Shown piece by piece: positions 17,858-25,993 of a stretch of DNA of 64,000 nt. The stretch is from Bacteroides luhongzhouii (GTDB lineage Bacteria > Bacteroidota > Bacteroidia > Bacteroidales > Bacteroidaceae). Location: contig NZ_CP059973.1 of assembly GCF_009193295.2 (NCBI RefSeq), positions 3,224,001 to 3,288,000 on the forward strand, in the 5' to 3' direction. The stretch's first letter is position 1. The number at the start of each line of letters is the position of its first letter. The position numbers were made by a program, and so were the translations under genes. Under the pieces are notes generated by a model, which worked only from the letters and a program-made list of their open reading frames with translations, did no database searches and was not told where the DNA came from.

Positions 17858-19228
17858 TTATTTAGCTAAATCTCCTATTTCGTCTAAATTCTTTTGAATA
17901 TCTTCGTCATTCAATGTATAATTCACCAGATCACCGGCCAAATACTTATCATAAGAAGCCATATCGATCAGACCATGTCCCGAAAGATTGAACAGAATCA
18001 CTTTCTCTTCTCCTGTCTCCTTACATTTGTTAGCTTCGCGGATAGCCGCTGCAATAGCGTGGCTGGATTCGGGAGCCGGAATAATACCTTCAGACTGCGC
18101 AAACAGGCAACCGGCTTCGAAAGATTCCAGTTGCTGTATATCTACCGCTTCCATCAGATTGTCTTTGAGCAACTGTGAAACGATTACACCTGCGCCGTGA
18201 TAACGAAGTCCACCGGCATGGATATGAGCCGGAGCAAAATTGTGTCCCAAAGTAAACATCGGCAGCAACGGAGTATATCCGGCTTCATCACCGAAGTCAT
18301 ACTGGAACTTACCACGTGTCAGTTTCGGACAAGAAGCTGGTTCGGCAGCAACGAAACGAGTCTTTTTTCCTTCCTGTATCGTGTGGCGCATGAACGGGAA
18401 AGAGATACCTCCGAAGTTGGAACCACCTCCGAAACAACCGATCACGATATCCGGATATTCGCCAGCCATTTCCATCTGTTTTTCAGCTTCCAGTCCGATA
18501 ATAGTCTGGTGAAGAGTCACATGGCTAAGTACGGAACCGAGCGTATATTTACAGTTAGGAGTCATTTGTGCCAGTTCGATAGCTTCCGAAATAGCTGTTC
18601 CCAATGAACCCTGGTAATTGGGATGTTTAGTCAGAATATCTTTACCGGCACGGGTAGACATGGATGGAGAAGGAGTGACCTGTGCTCCGAAAGTCTGCAT
18701 AATGCTGCGGCGGTATGGCTTTTGTTCATAACTGATCTTTACCTGATAAACGGCGGCTTCCAGACCGAAAACCTTGGCTGCATAAGAAAGAGCGGCTCCC
18801 CATTGTCCGGCACCGGTTTCAGTGGTAATGTTGGTCACTCCTTCTTCTTTGCAATAATAAGCTTGTGCCAATGCAGAGTTCAACTTATGCGAACCGATAG
18901 GGCTTACGCTTTCGTTCTTAAAATAGATATGAGCCGGAGTGCCGAGTGCTTTTTCCAAACCATAAGCACGGACCAGCGGAGTGCTGCGGTAGTACTTGTA
19001 CATTTCACGCACTTCTTCCGGTATTTCGATCCATGCATCTGTCTGATTCAGCTCTTGATGACACAGCTCTTTTGCGAAAATCGGATATAAATCTTCTGCT
19101 TTCAGCGGTTGTTTGGTTCCCGGGTGCAACGGAGGCATAGGCTTGTTCACCATATCGGCCTGAATGTTGTACCAGTAATGTGGAATTTCTTCTTCCGGTA
19201 GGATATACCGTTTTCTTTTTTCACTCAT
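17858..19228 (-). CDS. TrpB-like pyridoxal-phosphate enzyme (TrpB2 type tryptophan synthase beta)
   Basis: Predicted to make L-tryptophan from indole and serine. The 456-residue protein is longer than ordinary TrpB (about 400) and has the N-terminal extension typical of TrpB2 (EEEIPHYWYNIQADM). The PLP lysine is in GSHKLNSALAQ, the phosphate-binding loop is GCFGGGSNFGG, and the substrate motif ETGAGQWG is intact. The chosen Met gives MSEKRKRYILPEEE; an earlier in-frame Met 14 codons upstream would fall in the promoter. There is no trpA beside it, as usual for TrpB2, which often acts alone to salvage indole. It is transcribed divergently from trkH. Confidence 0.88.
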   Translation of the reverse strand: MSEKRKRYILPEEEIPHYWYNIQADMVNKPMPPLHPGTKQPLKAEDLYPIFAKELCHQELNQTDAWIEIPEEVREMYKYYRSTPLVRAYGLEKALGTPAHIYFKNESVSPIGSHKLNSALAQAYYCKEEGVTNITTETGAGQWGAALSYAAKVFGLEAAVYQVKISYEQKPYRRSIMQTFGAQVTPSPSMSTRAGKDILTKHPNYQGSLGTAISEAIELAQMTPNCKYTLGSVLSHVTLHQTIIGLEAEKQMEMAGEYPDIVIGCFGGGSNFGGISFPFMRHTIQEGKKTRFVAAEPASCPKLTRGKFQYDFGDEAGYTPLLPMFTLGHNFAPAHIHAGGLRYHGAGVIVSQLLKDNLMEAVDIQQLESFEAGCLFAQSEGIIPAPESSHAIAAAIREANKCKETGEEKVILFNLSGHGLIDMASYDKYLAGDLVNYTLNDEDIQKNLDEIGDLAK

Positions 19229-19257
19229 AATATTGTAGTTTTTTAGTTTTCTGTTGC

Positions 19258-19265
19258 CAAAAGTA
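19258..19265 (-). promoter_or_regulatory. -7 box of the TrpB-like gene
   Basis: Minus-strand TACTTTTG, 29 bases upstream of the start, with TTTC 19 bases further upstream as a near -33 element. This promoter argues for the start at 19228. Confidence 0.5.
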
Positions 19266-19328
19266 GTCAAATTTTTAATATTCAGAAAATTTTGTCAACA
19301 AAGAATCGTGTTTGATTGTTATTTTAAT

Positions 19329-19336
19329 TAAGTTTG
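19329..19336 (+). promoter_or_regulatory. -7 box of trkH
   Basis: TAAGTTTG matches TAnnTTTG 24 bases before the ATG. It overlaps the in-frame TTG at 19334, which is therefore unlikely to be the start codon. No good -33 box at normal spacing. Confidence 0.4.
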
Positions 19337-19360
19337 CACGACCCCGTTAAAAAAGATGAT

Positions 19361-21190
19361 ATGAAGATTTATCATAAGTTTTTATTGTATCAGAATAAAC
19401 TGCTAAAACCCTATGTACGTATCTTGTTAGGGCTGGTAGAAGCACTCACCTATCTGGCTTCCTTATTATTGATTGTCGGAGTAGTATATGAACATGGCTT
19501 TCCCTTATCTATTGATGAAGTGGCGAATTTGCAGACATTGTATAAAACTGTCTGGATCATTTTTCTGATTGATGTAACTTTACATATCTCGCTGGAATAC
19601 CGGAATACCAAAAAGCAATACCGGCGATTAGCCTGGATATTGAGCGGATTGTTATATCTCACTTTAGTACCCGTCATATTTCATCGTCCGGAAGAAGAAG
19701 GGGCCATTCTGCATATTTGGGAATTTCTGGATGGGAAGTTTTATCATCTCTTGTTATTGTTAGTCCTTTCTTTCCTCAATCTGTCCAATGGACTGGTGCG
19801 TCTATTGGGACGGCGTACCAATCCGTCTTTGATATTGGCAGTCAGTTTTATGGCTATTATTCTGATTGGAGCAGGTTTGTTGATGCTTCCGCGCTGTACG
19901 GTAAATGGCATCACTTGGGTAGACTCTTTGTTTACCGCTACCAGTGCCGTATGCGTTACAGGCTTGGTACCGGTAGATGTGTCCACTACATTCACCACTT
20001 CAGGGTTAGTTGTCATTATCCTGTTGATTCAGATTGGTGGATTGGGAGTGATGACATTAACCAGTTTCTTCGCCATGTTCTTTATGGGAAATACCTCCAT
20101 CTACAATCAGCTCGTTGTGCGTGATATGGTTAGTTCCAATTCGTTAGGCTCTTTATTGTCTACCTTATTATATATATTAGGTTTCACCTTAGTGATTGAA
20201 GGGATCGGCATGCTTTCGATTTGGTTTAGTATTCACGGTACGTTGGGAATGACCCTGGAAGGAGAGTTAGGTTTTGCTGCTTTCCATTCTATTTCAGCTT
20301 TTTGTAATGCAGGCTTTTCTACGCTTTCCGGCAATTTAGGAAATCCGATGGTGATGACCAATCACAATTGGCTGTTTATTTCCGTTTCTCTACTGATAAT
20401 CTTTGGTGGTATCGGTTTCCCCATCCTTGTCAATTTCAAGGATATTGTATTGTATCACTTCCGTCGTTTCTGGAAATTGATCCGTACCCGCAAATTGGAA
20501 CGGCATAAAATGCAACACCTCTACAACCTGAATACGAAAATCGTGTTAATCATGACCTTTCTGCTTTTATTAATCGGCACATTGGCTATCGCAGCTTTTG
20601 AGTGGAATGCTTCCTTTGCCGGTATGCCTGTGGCAGACAAATGGACTCAAGCTTTCTTTAATGCCACTTGTCCGCGAACAGCCGGTTTCAGCAGTGTCGA
20701 CCTGGCATCATTGAGTGTGCAGACATTATTGGTTTATCTATTTCTGATGTGGGTTGGCGGTGGCTCACAGTCCACGGCAGGTGGTGTGAAAGTGAATGCT
20801 TTTGCGGTCGTAGTTCTGAATCTTGTGGCCGTATTGCGTGGCACTGAACGAGTAGAAGTGTTCGGTAGAGAATTGTCTTACGATTCAATCCGGCGTTCCA
20901 ATGCAACAGTAGTCATGTCATTGGGAGTCTTATTTATTTTTATTTTTACATTGAGCATACTCGAACCGGGTGTTTCCATTATGGCATTGACTTTCGAATG
21001 TGTCTCTGCGCTTAGTACCGTGGGATCCAGTCTGAATCTGACCCCTCATTTGTGCGACGCAAGCAAACTATTGGTGTCTTTGTTGATGTTTATTGGCCGT
21101 GTGGGGTTAATAACATTGATGTTGGGCATCGTCAAACAGAAAAAGAATACAAAATACCGTTATCCGAGTGATAACATCATAATAAACTAA
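19361..21190 (+). CDS. trkH: TrkH/KtrB family potassium uptake channel subunit
   Basis: Inner-membrane K+ transporter subunit. The 609-residue protein has an N-terminal extension of about 170 residues with four extra hydrophobic helices before the conserved core. The core shows the four pore loops of the family: TSAVCVTGLVPVD, HSISAFCNAGFSTL, NATCPRTAGFSSVD and ECVSALSTVGSSLN, each with the filter glycine. It ends in a short cytoplasmic tail. The regulatory subunit gene starts 4 bases downstream. I chose the ATG after the promoter-like box in preference to a TTG nine codons earlier. Confidence 0.93.
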   Translation: MKIYHKFLLYQNKLLKPYVRILLGLVEALTYLASLLLIVGVVYEHGFPLSIDEVANLQTLYKTVWIIFLIDVTLHISLEYRNTKKQYRRLAWILSGLLYLTLVPVIFHRPEEEGAILHIWEFLDGKFYHLLLLLVLSFLNLSNGLVRLLGRRTNPSLILAVSFMAIILIGAGLLMLPRCTVNGITWVDSLFTATSAVCVTGLVPVDVSTTFTTSGLVVIILLIQIGGLGVMTLTSFFAMFFMGNTSIYNQLVVRDMVSSNSLGSLLSTLLYILGFTLVIEGIGMLSIWFSIHGTLGMTLEGELGFAAFHSISAFCNAGFSTLSGNLGNPMVMTNHNWLFISVSLLIIFGGIGFPILVNFKDIVLYHFRRFWKLIRTRKLERHKMQHLYNLNTKIVLIMTFLLLLIGTLAIAAFEWNASFAGMPVADKWTQAFFNATCPRTAGFSSVDLASLSVQTLLVYLFLMWVGGGSQSTAGGVKVNAFAVVVLNLVAVLRGTERVEVFGRELSYDSIRRSNATVVMSLGVLFIFIFTLSILEPGVSIMALTFECVSALSTVGSSLNLTPHLCDASKLLVSLLMFIGRVGLITLMLGIVKQKKNTKYRYPSDNIIIN

Positions 21191-21194
21191 AGAT

Positions 21195-21881
21195 ATGAAG
21201 TATATTATTATTGGTTTAGGAAATTACGGCCATGTGTTGGCGGAAGAATTGTCCGCCTTGGGACACGAGATTATAGGTGCGGATATTAGCGAAAGTCGTG
21301 TAGACTCTATCAAAGATAAGGTTGCTACTGCTTTTGTCATTGATGCCACTGACGAACAGTCATTATCAGTATTGCCATTGAATAATGTGGATATAGTCAT
21401 TGTAGCGATTGGAGAGAATTTTGGTGCGTCGATACGTGTCGTTGCTCTGTTGAAGCAGAAAAAGGTTCCCCGTATCTTTGCCCGTGCTATTGATGCCGTA
21501 CATAAAGCGGTGCTTGAAGCTTTTGATCTGGAACGAATTCTGACTCCGGAAGAAGATGCTGCCCGTAGCTTGGTACAACTGCTTGACTTCGGTACTAACA
21601 TGGAAGGATTCCGCATCGATCAGGATTATTATGTTGTGAAGTTCACGGTTCCGAAGAAATTTGTAGGATATTTTGTGAATGAGTTAAACTTGGATGAAGA
21701 GTTTCATTTAAAAATGATAGGATTGAAACGGGCGAATAAGATCACTAACTGTCTGGGTATTTCTCTGACCGAGCTTCATGTGAAGAATGAATTACCGGGA
21801 AATGAGAAAGTGGAAGAAGGAGACGAATTGGTTTGCTACGGTAGATACCGCGATTTTCAAACTTTTTGGAAAGCTATTTAG
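21195..21881 (+). CDS. trkA: TrkA/KtrA family potassium channel regulatory subunit
   Basis: Cytoplasmic RCK protein that gates the TrkH channel in response to nucleotides. The 228 residues comprise one RCK-N Rossmann domain, with GLGNYG at residues 7-12 and the acidic residue in IGADIS at the end of strand 2, followed by one RCK-C domain (about 140-228). A single RCK-N/RCK-C pair is the KtrA-like arrangement rather than the duplicated E. coli TrkA. The gene is co-transcribed with trkH, four bases apart. Confidence 0.93.
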   Translation: MKYIIIGLGNYGHVLAEELSALGHEIIGADISESRVDSIKDKVATAFVIDATDEQSLSVLPLNNVDIVIVAIGENFGASIRVVALLKQKKVPRIFARAIDAVHKAVLEAFDLERILTPEEDAARSLVQLLDFGTNMEGFRIDQDYYVVKFTVPKKFVGYFVNELNLDEEFHLKMIGLKRANKITNCLGISLTELHVKNELPGNEKVEEGDELVCYGRYRDFQTFWKAI

Positions 21882-22115
21882 CTGGAGTAGTTATAATATA
21901 AGTGTGAAAATAGATTCTTATTAAGTACAAGTGAGCAACTTTTGTAGTTAGTCATATATAGCAACCTACGGCCCATATACATTGCAGCTTAAATCCGTAT
22001 TTGCCCTAAAAGTATTCCTTCTTTCCTGCAAATGTAGGAAAAATGTCGGTTACACTTGTAAATATCCCGCTCTTTTTGTTCCTTTGCCATCCATTTATAA
22101 ACAGAAAACTTACGT

Positions 22116-22667
22116 ATGAGAAAACTAATTTATTTGCTTTTGTTGCCGTTGGCGGTGGCTGTGACTGCATGTGGCGGTAAAAAAGGATCTTCAGATAATC
22201 AGTCGATGCTGACAAGAATAGACAGTATAGATGCTCACGGATTGCAACGTATGCAGACGTCTAAGAGCGAAACTAACTTTAAGTTCAAAGGAAAAGATTA
22301 TCATTCCCTCGTTTCACGTACTCCGGACGAAAGTCTGCCTCATGTGACAAACGAGATGGGAGATACTTACGTCGACAATAAAATAGTGCTGCACCTGACA
22401 CGCGGTAATGAAACGATATTGAACAAGACATTTACCAAAAATGATTTTTCATCCGTAGTCGATGCAAAATTTCTCTCGAAATCTATATTGGAAGGAATTG
22501 TATACGACAAGACCACTCCGCAGGGCATTGTGTATGCCGCAAGTGTTTGTTATCCGCAGACAGATTTGTATATGCCGCTTTCTATAACGATCACTGCCGA
22601 TGGAAAAATGAGTATACAGAAAGTAGATATGCTTGAAGAAGATTTGAACGATGAAGCACCCAATTAA
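22116..22667 (+). CDS. Small lipoprotein, DUF4738-like
   Basis: A 183-residue predicted lipoprotein: signal peptide with lipobox LAVAVTAC (Cys19), a polar linker GGKKGSSDNQS, then a mixed alpha/beta domain. The pattern agrees with the Bacteroidetes-specific DUF4738 family as I remember it, whose function is unknown. It lies in the same direction as, and 123 bases before, the PL13 lyase gene, with a terminator-like hairpin between, so it is probably a separate transcription unit. The 234 bases upstream hold no other recognisable feature. Confidence 0.7.
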   Translation: MRKLIYLLLLPLAVAVTACGGKKGSSDNQSMLTRIDSIDAHGLQRMQTSKSETNFKFKGKDYHSLVSRTPDESLPHVTNEMGDTYVDNKIVLHLTRGNETILNKTFTKNDFSSVVDAKFLSKSILEGIVYDKTTPQGIVYAASVCYPQTDLYMPLSITITADGKMSIQKVDMLEEDLNDEAPN

Positions 22668-22724
22668 GCTTTTAGGAGGGTGTTGACAGCAAAATTACAC
22701 AAATGTGAAAACATTTGAGACAAA

Positions 22725-22761
22725 CGAAAGGCAGCCGATGAGGTTGCCTTTCGTATTTTTG
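22725..22761 (+). terminator. Terminator hairpin fused to the -7 box of the PL13 gene
   Basis: CGAAAGGCAGCC pairs with GGTTGCCTTTCG (one G-U) and is followed by TATTTTTG. The T-rich tail completes an intrinsic terminator for the lipoprotein gene and also matches the -7 consensus TAnnTTTG, 30 bases before the PL13 start. One stretch may thus end one gene and start the next. Confidence 0.65.
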
Positions 22762-22790
22762 CACCGTCAACAAACTTAATACCGAATAGA

Positions 22791-23987
22791 ATGAAGAAAA
22801 GCATTTTTGTTATTTGCGTGCTGGCATCAGGATGCATGGCGATGGCTGAACAAGTCGAGAAACCCGGTCCGGCTATAGAAACACAGACTTTGGTGCCACT
22901 GACTGAGCGTGTAAATGTACAGGCAGATTCGGCATGTGTCAATCAGATTATAGATGGTTGCTGGGTAGCAGTCGGAGCTAAAAAAAAGCATGCCATTCAA
23001 CGTGATTTCAACCTTATGTTCAACGGAAAGCCTTCTTATCGTTTTGAACTGAAAGAAGATGATAACACATTATCCGGATATGCAGCGGGGGAAACAAAAG
23101 GGCGTGCGGAATTTTCTTATTGTTATGCAACTTCCGATGATTTCAAAGGCAAACCAGCCGATACATATAAGAAAGCACAAATAATGAAAACTGTATATCA
23201 TCATGGAAAAGGTATTTGTCCGCAAGGTGCTTCCCGCGATTATGAGTTTTCGGTATATATCCCTTCTACATTAGGCAGTGATGTCTCCACCATTTTTGCT
23301 CAATGGCATGGAATGCCGGATCGTACTTTGGTACAGACTCCACAGGGGGAAGTGAAGAAACTGACAGCTGATGAGTTCATGGAGTTGGACAAGACTACTA
23401 TTTTTAAGAAAAACATGGGATACGAAAAGAAACCCAAGCTGGACAAGCAAGGTAATCCAGTGAAAGACAAACAAGGCAATCCCGTTTATCAAGCCGGAAA
23501 GGCCAACGGATGGCTGGTGGAACAAGGTGGCTATCCTCCATTGGCATTCGGATTTTCCGGCGGATGGTTTTATATCAAAGCTAACTCCGACCGTAAATGG
23601 CTGACAGATAAAGACGACCGTTGCAACGCAAATCCGGAAAAGACACCGGTTATGAAACCTGTGACATCTACATATAAAGCATCGACCATTGCTTACAAAA
23701 TGCCTTTCGCCGATTTTCCGAAAGATTGTTGGATTACATTCCGTATTCATATCGATTGGACAGTTTATGGCAAAGAGGCGGAAACAATTGTGAAGCCGGG
23801 TATGCTCGATGTACAGATGGACTATCAGGAAAAAGGGAAAAAGGTTAATAAACACATTGTAGACAATGAGAAAATCATGATTGGACGTAACGACGATGAT
23901 GGTTATTACTTTAAGTTCGGTATCTATCGCGTAGGTAATAGCACGAAGCCGGTATGTTACAATCTGGCAAACTATTCAGAGAGGTAA
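22791..23987 (+). CDS. Heparin lyase I (PL13)
   Basis: Cleaves highly sulfated heparin by beta-elimination; periplasmic or surface. The 398-residue protein has a signal peptide (1-19) with Cys15 in a weak lipobox (LASGC), then the beta-jelly-roll of PL13. The catalytic-type His is His173 in AQWHGMP, and the tyrosine-rich GYYFKFGIYR near the C terminus supplies the expected catalytic Tyr. A tandem DKQGNPV heptapeptide repeat lies in the central loop (about residues 217-232). I recall near identity of motifs to B. thetaiotaomicron BT4675. It sits outside the PUL with its own promoter, but its substrate places it in the same pathway. Confidence 0.94.
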   Translation: MKKSIFVICVLASGCMAMAEQVEKPGPAIETQTLVPLTERVNVQADSACVNQIIDGCWVAVGAKKKHAIQRDFNLMFNGKPSYRFELKEDDNTLSGYAAGETKGRAEFSYCYATSDDFKGKPADTYKKAQIMKTVYHHGKGICPQGASRDYEFSVYIPSTLGSDVSTIFAQWHGMPDRTLVQTPQGEVKKLTADEFMELDKTTIFKKNMGYEKKPKLDKQGNPVKDKQGNPVYQAGKANGWLVEQGGYPPLAFGFSGGWFYIKANSDRKWLTDKDDRCNANPEKTPVMKPVTSTYKASTIAYKMPFADFPKDCWITFRIHIDWTVYGKEAETIVKPGMLDVQMDYQEKGKKVNKHIVDNEKIMIGRNDDDGYYFKFGIYRVGNSTKPVCYNLANYSER

Positions 23988-24012
23988 TTAGTCAGAAGGT
24001 AGAAAGAGAGTG

Positions 24013-24053
24013 ATATCCGGATGTCCGTTTAGTGAGCATCCGGATATTTTTTA
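24013..24053 (+). terminator. Strong intrinsic terminator after the PL13 gene
   Basis: ATATCCGGATG and its exact complement (11 bp) with a 13-base loop, followed by TTTTTTA. Confidence 0.85.
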
Positions 24054-24092
24054 TTCTGCCCGTTGCGGGCATATTCTAACCGACCTGTTTCT

Positions 24093-24869
24093 TCATCGCT
24101 TGTTTGTCAGCGCGGCAATGATATACTTCCCCGGCGCGCCGATCTTGCTCCAGCTGGTACTGGAAAACAGCCTCCATACCTGCGTGCCCTTTCTTCCATA
24201 ATCCGAGAGCCGTAGAATCGTCTGCTTCTCCTCCGGACTAGTCACTTTGTAGCGGTCCAGACTTTCAATCAGCCCGTTGATATTATGAGTAGCCTGATTG
24301 TATGCATACCCCGGAATTTCAAACGAAGCATCGCGTTTATCTTCTTCTTCAGAATATAGTTTAGTTTGGTTTAGTTTAGTTTGTCGAAAAATGTCATCAT
24401 TTTCCGAACTCACCTTCACTTGAGTCGGCAAAATGTCTACATTTTCTTTGTTCAACTCGCCTTTTTGTCTACCATTTTTTTCTTTGGGCGCTAATAAATA
24501 GGGTAATTGGGAGTAATCAATTTTTCTCCGTACCGTAGCTTCCATCCAAACTTTCTGAATCTGTTCCGAAGTCAATACTCCGTATTGGTCGTACGTCTCT
24601 TTATGGAAAAATCTCTTTTCCAGCAGTAGTTCCACAATCTTTTCCACCATCTCCTCTTTAATGCCTTCTCCTATTTTGCGTGCAAAAATCAGATTTTGTT
24701 CTTTTCCCCAAGAGATATAGTATCCTTCTTTGTAGATTTTACAAAGCAATCTCAAAACGATATAAGAAGCTAACACTCCAAATTTGGCTTCTAACAATTC
24801 CATGACTTCTTCTTCGAAAAAGTTTGCAGATGTAGGGAAATAGGGTATCCCTTTATTAATCATACTCAT
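24093..24869 (-). CDS. DUF4373 (Lin1244/Lin1753-like) domain protein
   Basis: The 258-residue product starts with KGIPYFPTSANFFEEEVMELLEAKFG, the recognisable beginning of the DUF4373 family, a winged-helix-like domain seen in phage, plasmid and Bacteroides capsule-region proteins and often compared to replication initiators. A charged, low-complexity linker (about residues 125-185) leads to a conserved C-terminal patch WSKIGAPGKYIIAAL, which is also common in the family. No catalytic motif is visible. The gene is the last of three minus-strand genes that stand back-to-back with the recombinase next to the capsule switch. Role unknown; DNA binding is plausible. Confidence 0.7.
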   Translation of the reverse strand: MSMINKGIPYFPTSANFFEEEVMELLEAKFGVLASYIVLRLLCKIYKEGYYISWGKEQNLIFARKIGEGIKEEMVEKIVELLLEKRFFHKETYDQYGVLTSEQIQKVWMEATVRRKIDYSQLPYLLAPKEKNGRQKGELNKENVDILPTQVKVSSENDDIFRQTKLNQTKLYSEEEDKRDASFEIPGYAYNQATHNINGLIESLDRYKVTSPEEKQTILRLSDYGRKGTQVWRLFSSTSWSKIGAPGKYIIAALTNKR

Positions 24870-24891
24870 CGTTCAAATTCTTTTATTAACG

Positions 24892-25236
24892 TTACACAAT
24901 CGCTTTCCATTCAAGCAGGTTCCCGATCATAAATCTTCTCCATGCATGCTGTTCCGTACTCCAGTAGACAACCGATTCTTGTCTTGCCGTGTTTTTATAC
25001 TCCCGATGAAAGAATTTTTCGTATCCTACCAATGTGCCTTTTTCCATGCAGAAGGTACCATCCTGTTTGTAAAAAGCGATCATGGCATTTCCATATTGCA
25101 TGCGCTCTATCAGCTCTATACACCTTTGCGCAATTCTTTCCGCAGATTTTTCCGAAAATCCTTTTTCAGATACGATACGTCTTTTCCATACTAACTTACA
25201 AGATTCCATCTTACTTCTGTTGATTTTTCTTTTCAT
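24892..25236 (-). CDS. Small SH3-barrel-like (DUF2693-type) protein
   Basis: A 114-residue basic protein. Residues 45-110 show a pattern seen in small Bacteroidetes SH3-beta-barrel proteins: an F-x-K-x-DGT turn (FYKQDGTF), then a GTL strand and a final YW...WRRFMIGNLL segment. Such proteins are often found on mobile elements, and no molecular function is known. It ends 22 bases before the DUF4373 gene and is probably co-transcribed with it. The assignment rests only on this motif pattern. Confidence 0.5.
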   Translation of the reverse strand: MKRKINRSKMESCKLVWKRRIVSEKGFSEKSAERIAQRCIELIERMQYGNAMIAFYKQDGTFCMEKGTLVGYEKFFHREYKNTARQESVVYWSTEQHAWRRFMIGNLLEWKAIV

Positions 25237-25295
25237 TGAAAAAATAATTAAAATTAAAAATACATGTTTAGTGAAGTGAGAATACTCCCTTAAAG

Positions 25296-25376
25296 ATAGT
25301 GACGCTATGTTGTCAGTATAGTGACGCTATCCTTCTCTTATAGTGACGCCATCCCGACAGGATAGCGTCACCATTT
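25296..25376. repeat. Three direct repeats plus one inverted copy (GTGACGC family)
   Basis: ATAGTGACGCTAT occurs at 25296 and 25320, with a one-base variant at 25342 (spacing 24 and 22 bp), and an inverted copy at 25363-25376 pairs with the third unit to form a hairpin followed by CATTTTT. It occupies the 224-base gap between two small hypothetical genes. The layout resembles the CTTAAG array at 13372-13443, although the sequence is unrelated. Confidence 0.8.
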
Positions 25377-25460
25377 TTCCGGGATATGATTCTCTGTTTC
25401 TAGCCGGTTAAAAACGGCGTCAAAAGTATAGCTTGCATTTCATCCGCACAATTATTTTTG

Positions 25461-25862
25461 TCAATACTTGTTTCTGGCCTTTTCTTTGGCCTGTCTTTCT
25501 TCCTCTTCCAGCTGCTCTCTTCTGGCTCTTCTAATGACGCATAATTCAGTCTCTATGCTGCTGACTTCCATAAGTTTATACCCACCATGTTTGTGTATGT
25601 ATAAAATTTCTTTCTCATGGATATGCTCCGCCAGATCCTTGAGCTTTTTGGAGTAGTGGATATGAGCTTCCCCTTCTTCAAACTTCTGCAGATAGACCGT
25701 GAGTAAAGCGGTTGCATCTCCGGTGAGCCCGCCTCTTTCTTCCAGTTCATCTTTGCTAATGATTTCCACTCTCTGATGTCCTCTTCCATTCTTTTTCGGG
25801 TTTTGAACATTGTTCTTTACTTGTGTTTTAGATTCTCCGTGATTTGTCTTTTTGTTAGCCAT
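25461..25862 (-). CDS. Hypothetical charged protein
   Basis: A 133-residue protein I do not recognise. The first 30 residues are basic and polar (KKTNHGESKTQ), the middle contains a helical YLQKFEEGEAHIHYSKKLKDLAEHI segment, and the last 25 residues form a highly charged helix (RRARREQLEEEERQAKEK). There is no signal peptide or membrane segment, so it is probably cytoplasmic. It is transcribed away from the recombinase gene, 131 bases apart. Confidence 0.6.
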   Translation of the reverse strand: MANKKTNHGESKTQVKNNVQNPKKNGRGHQRVEIISKDELEERGGLTGDATALLTVYLQKFEEGEAHIHYSKKLKDLAEHIHEKEILYIHKHGGYKLMEVSSIETELCVIRRARREQLEEEERQAKEKARNKY

Positions 25863-25993
25863 GATTTGCTAATTTTTTAAGAGGTTAATAAAACTAAAAA
25901 ATAATATCGCATTTGTCAAGTGTGCTCCAGGTCTGCCAAAAGATTTGTTCTTTTGTCGCTTGCCAAATGGTATAATATATAAAATAACTAGTG

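Noticed and set aside
19334..19360. TTG start for TrkH
   Set aside because: It overlaps the -7 box TAAGTTTG; the ATG nine codons later is preferred.
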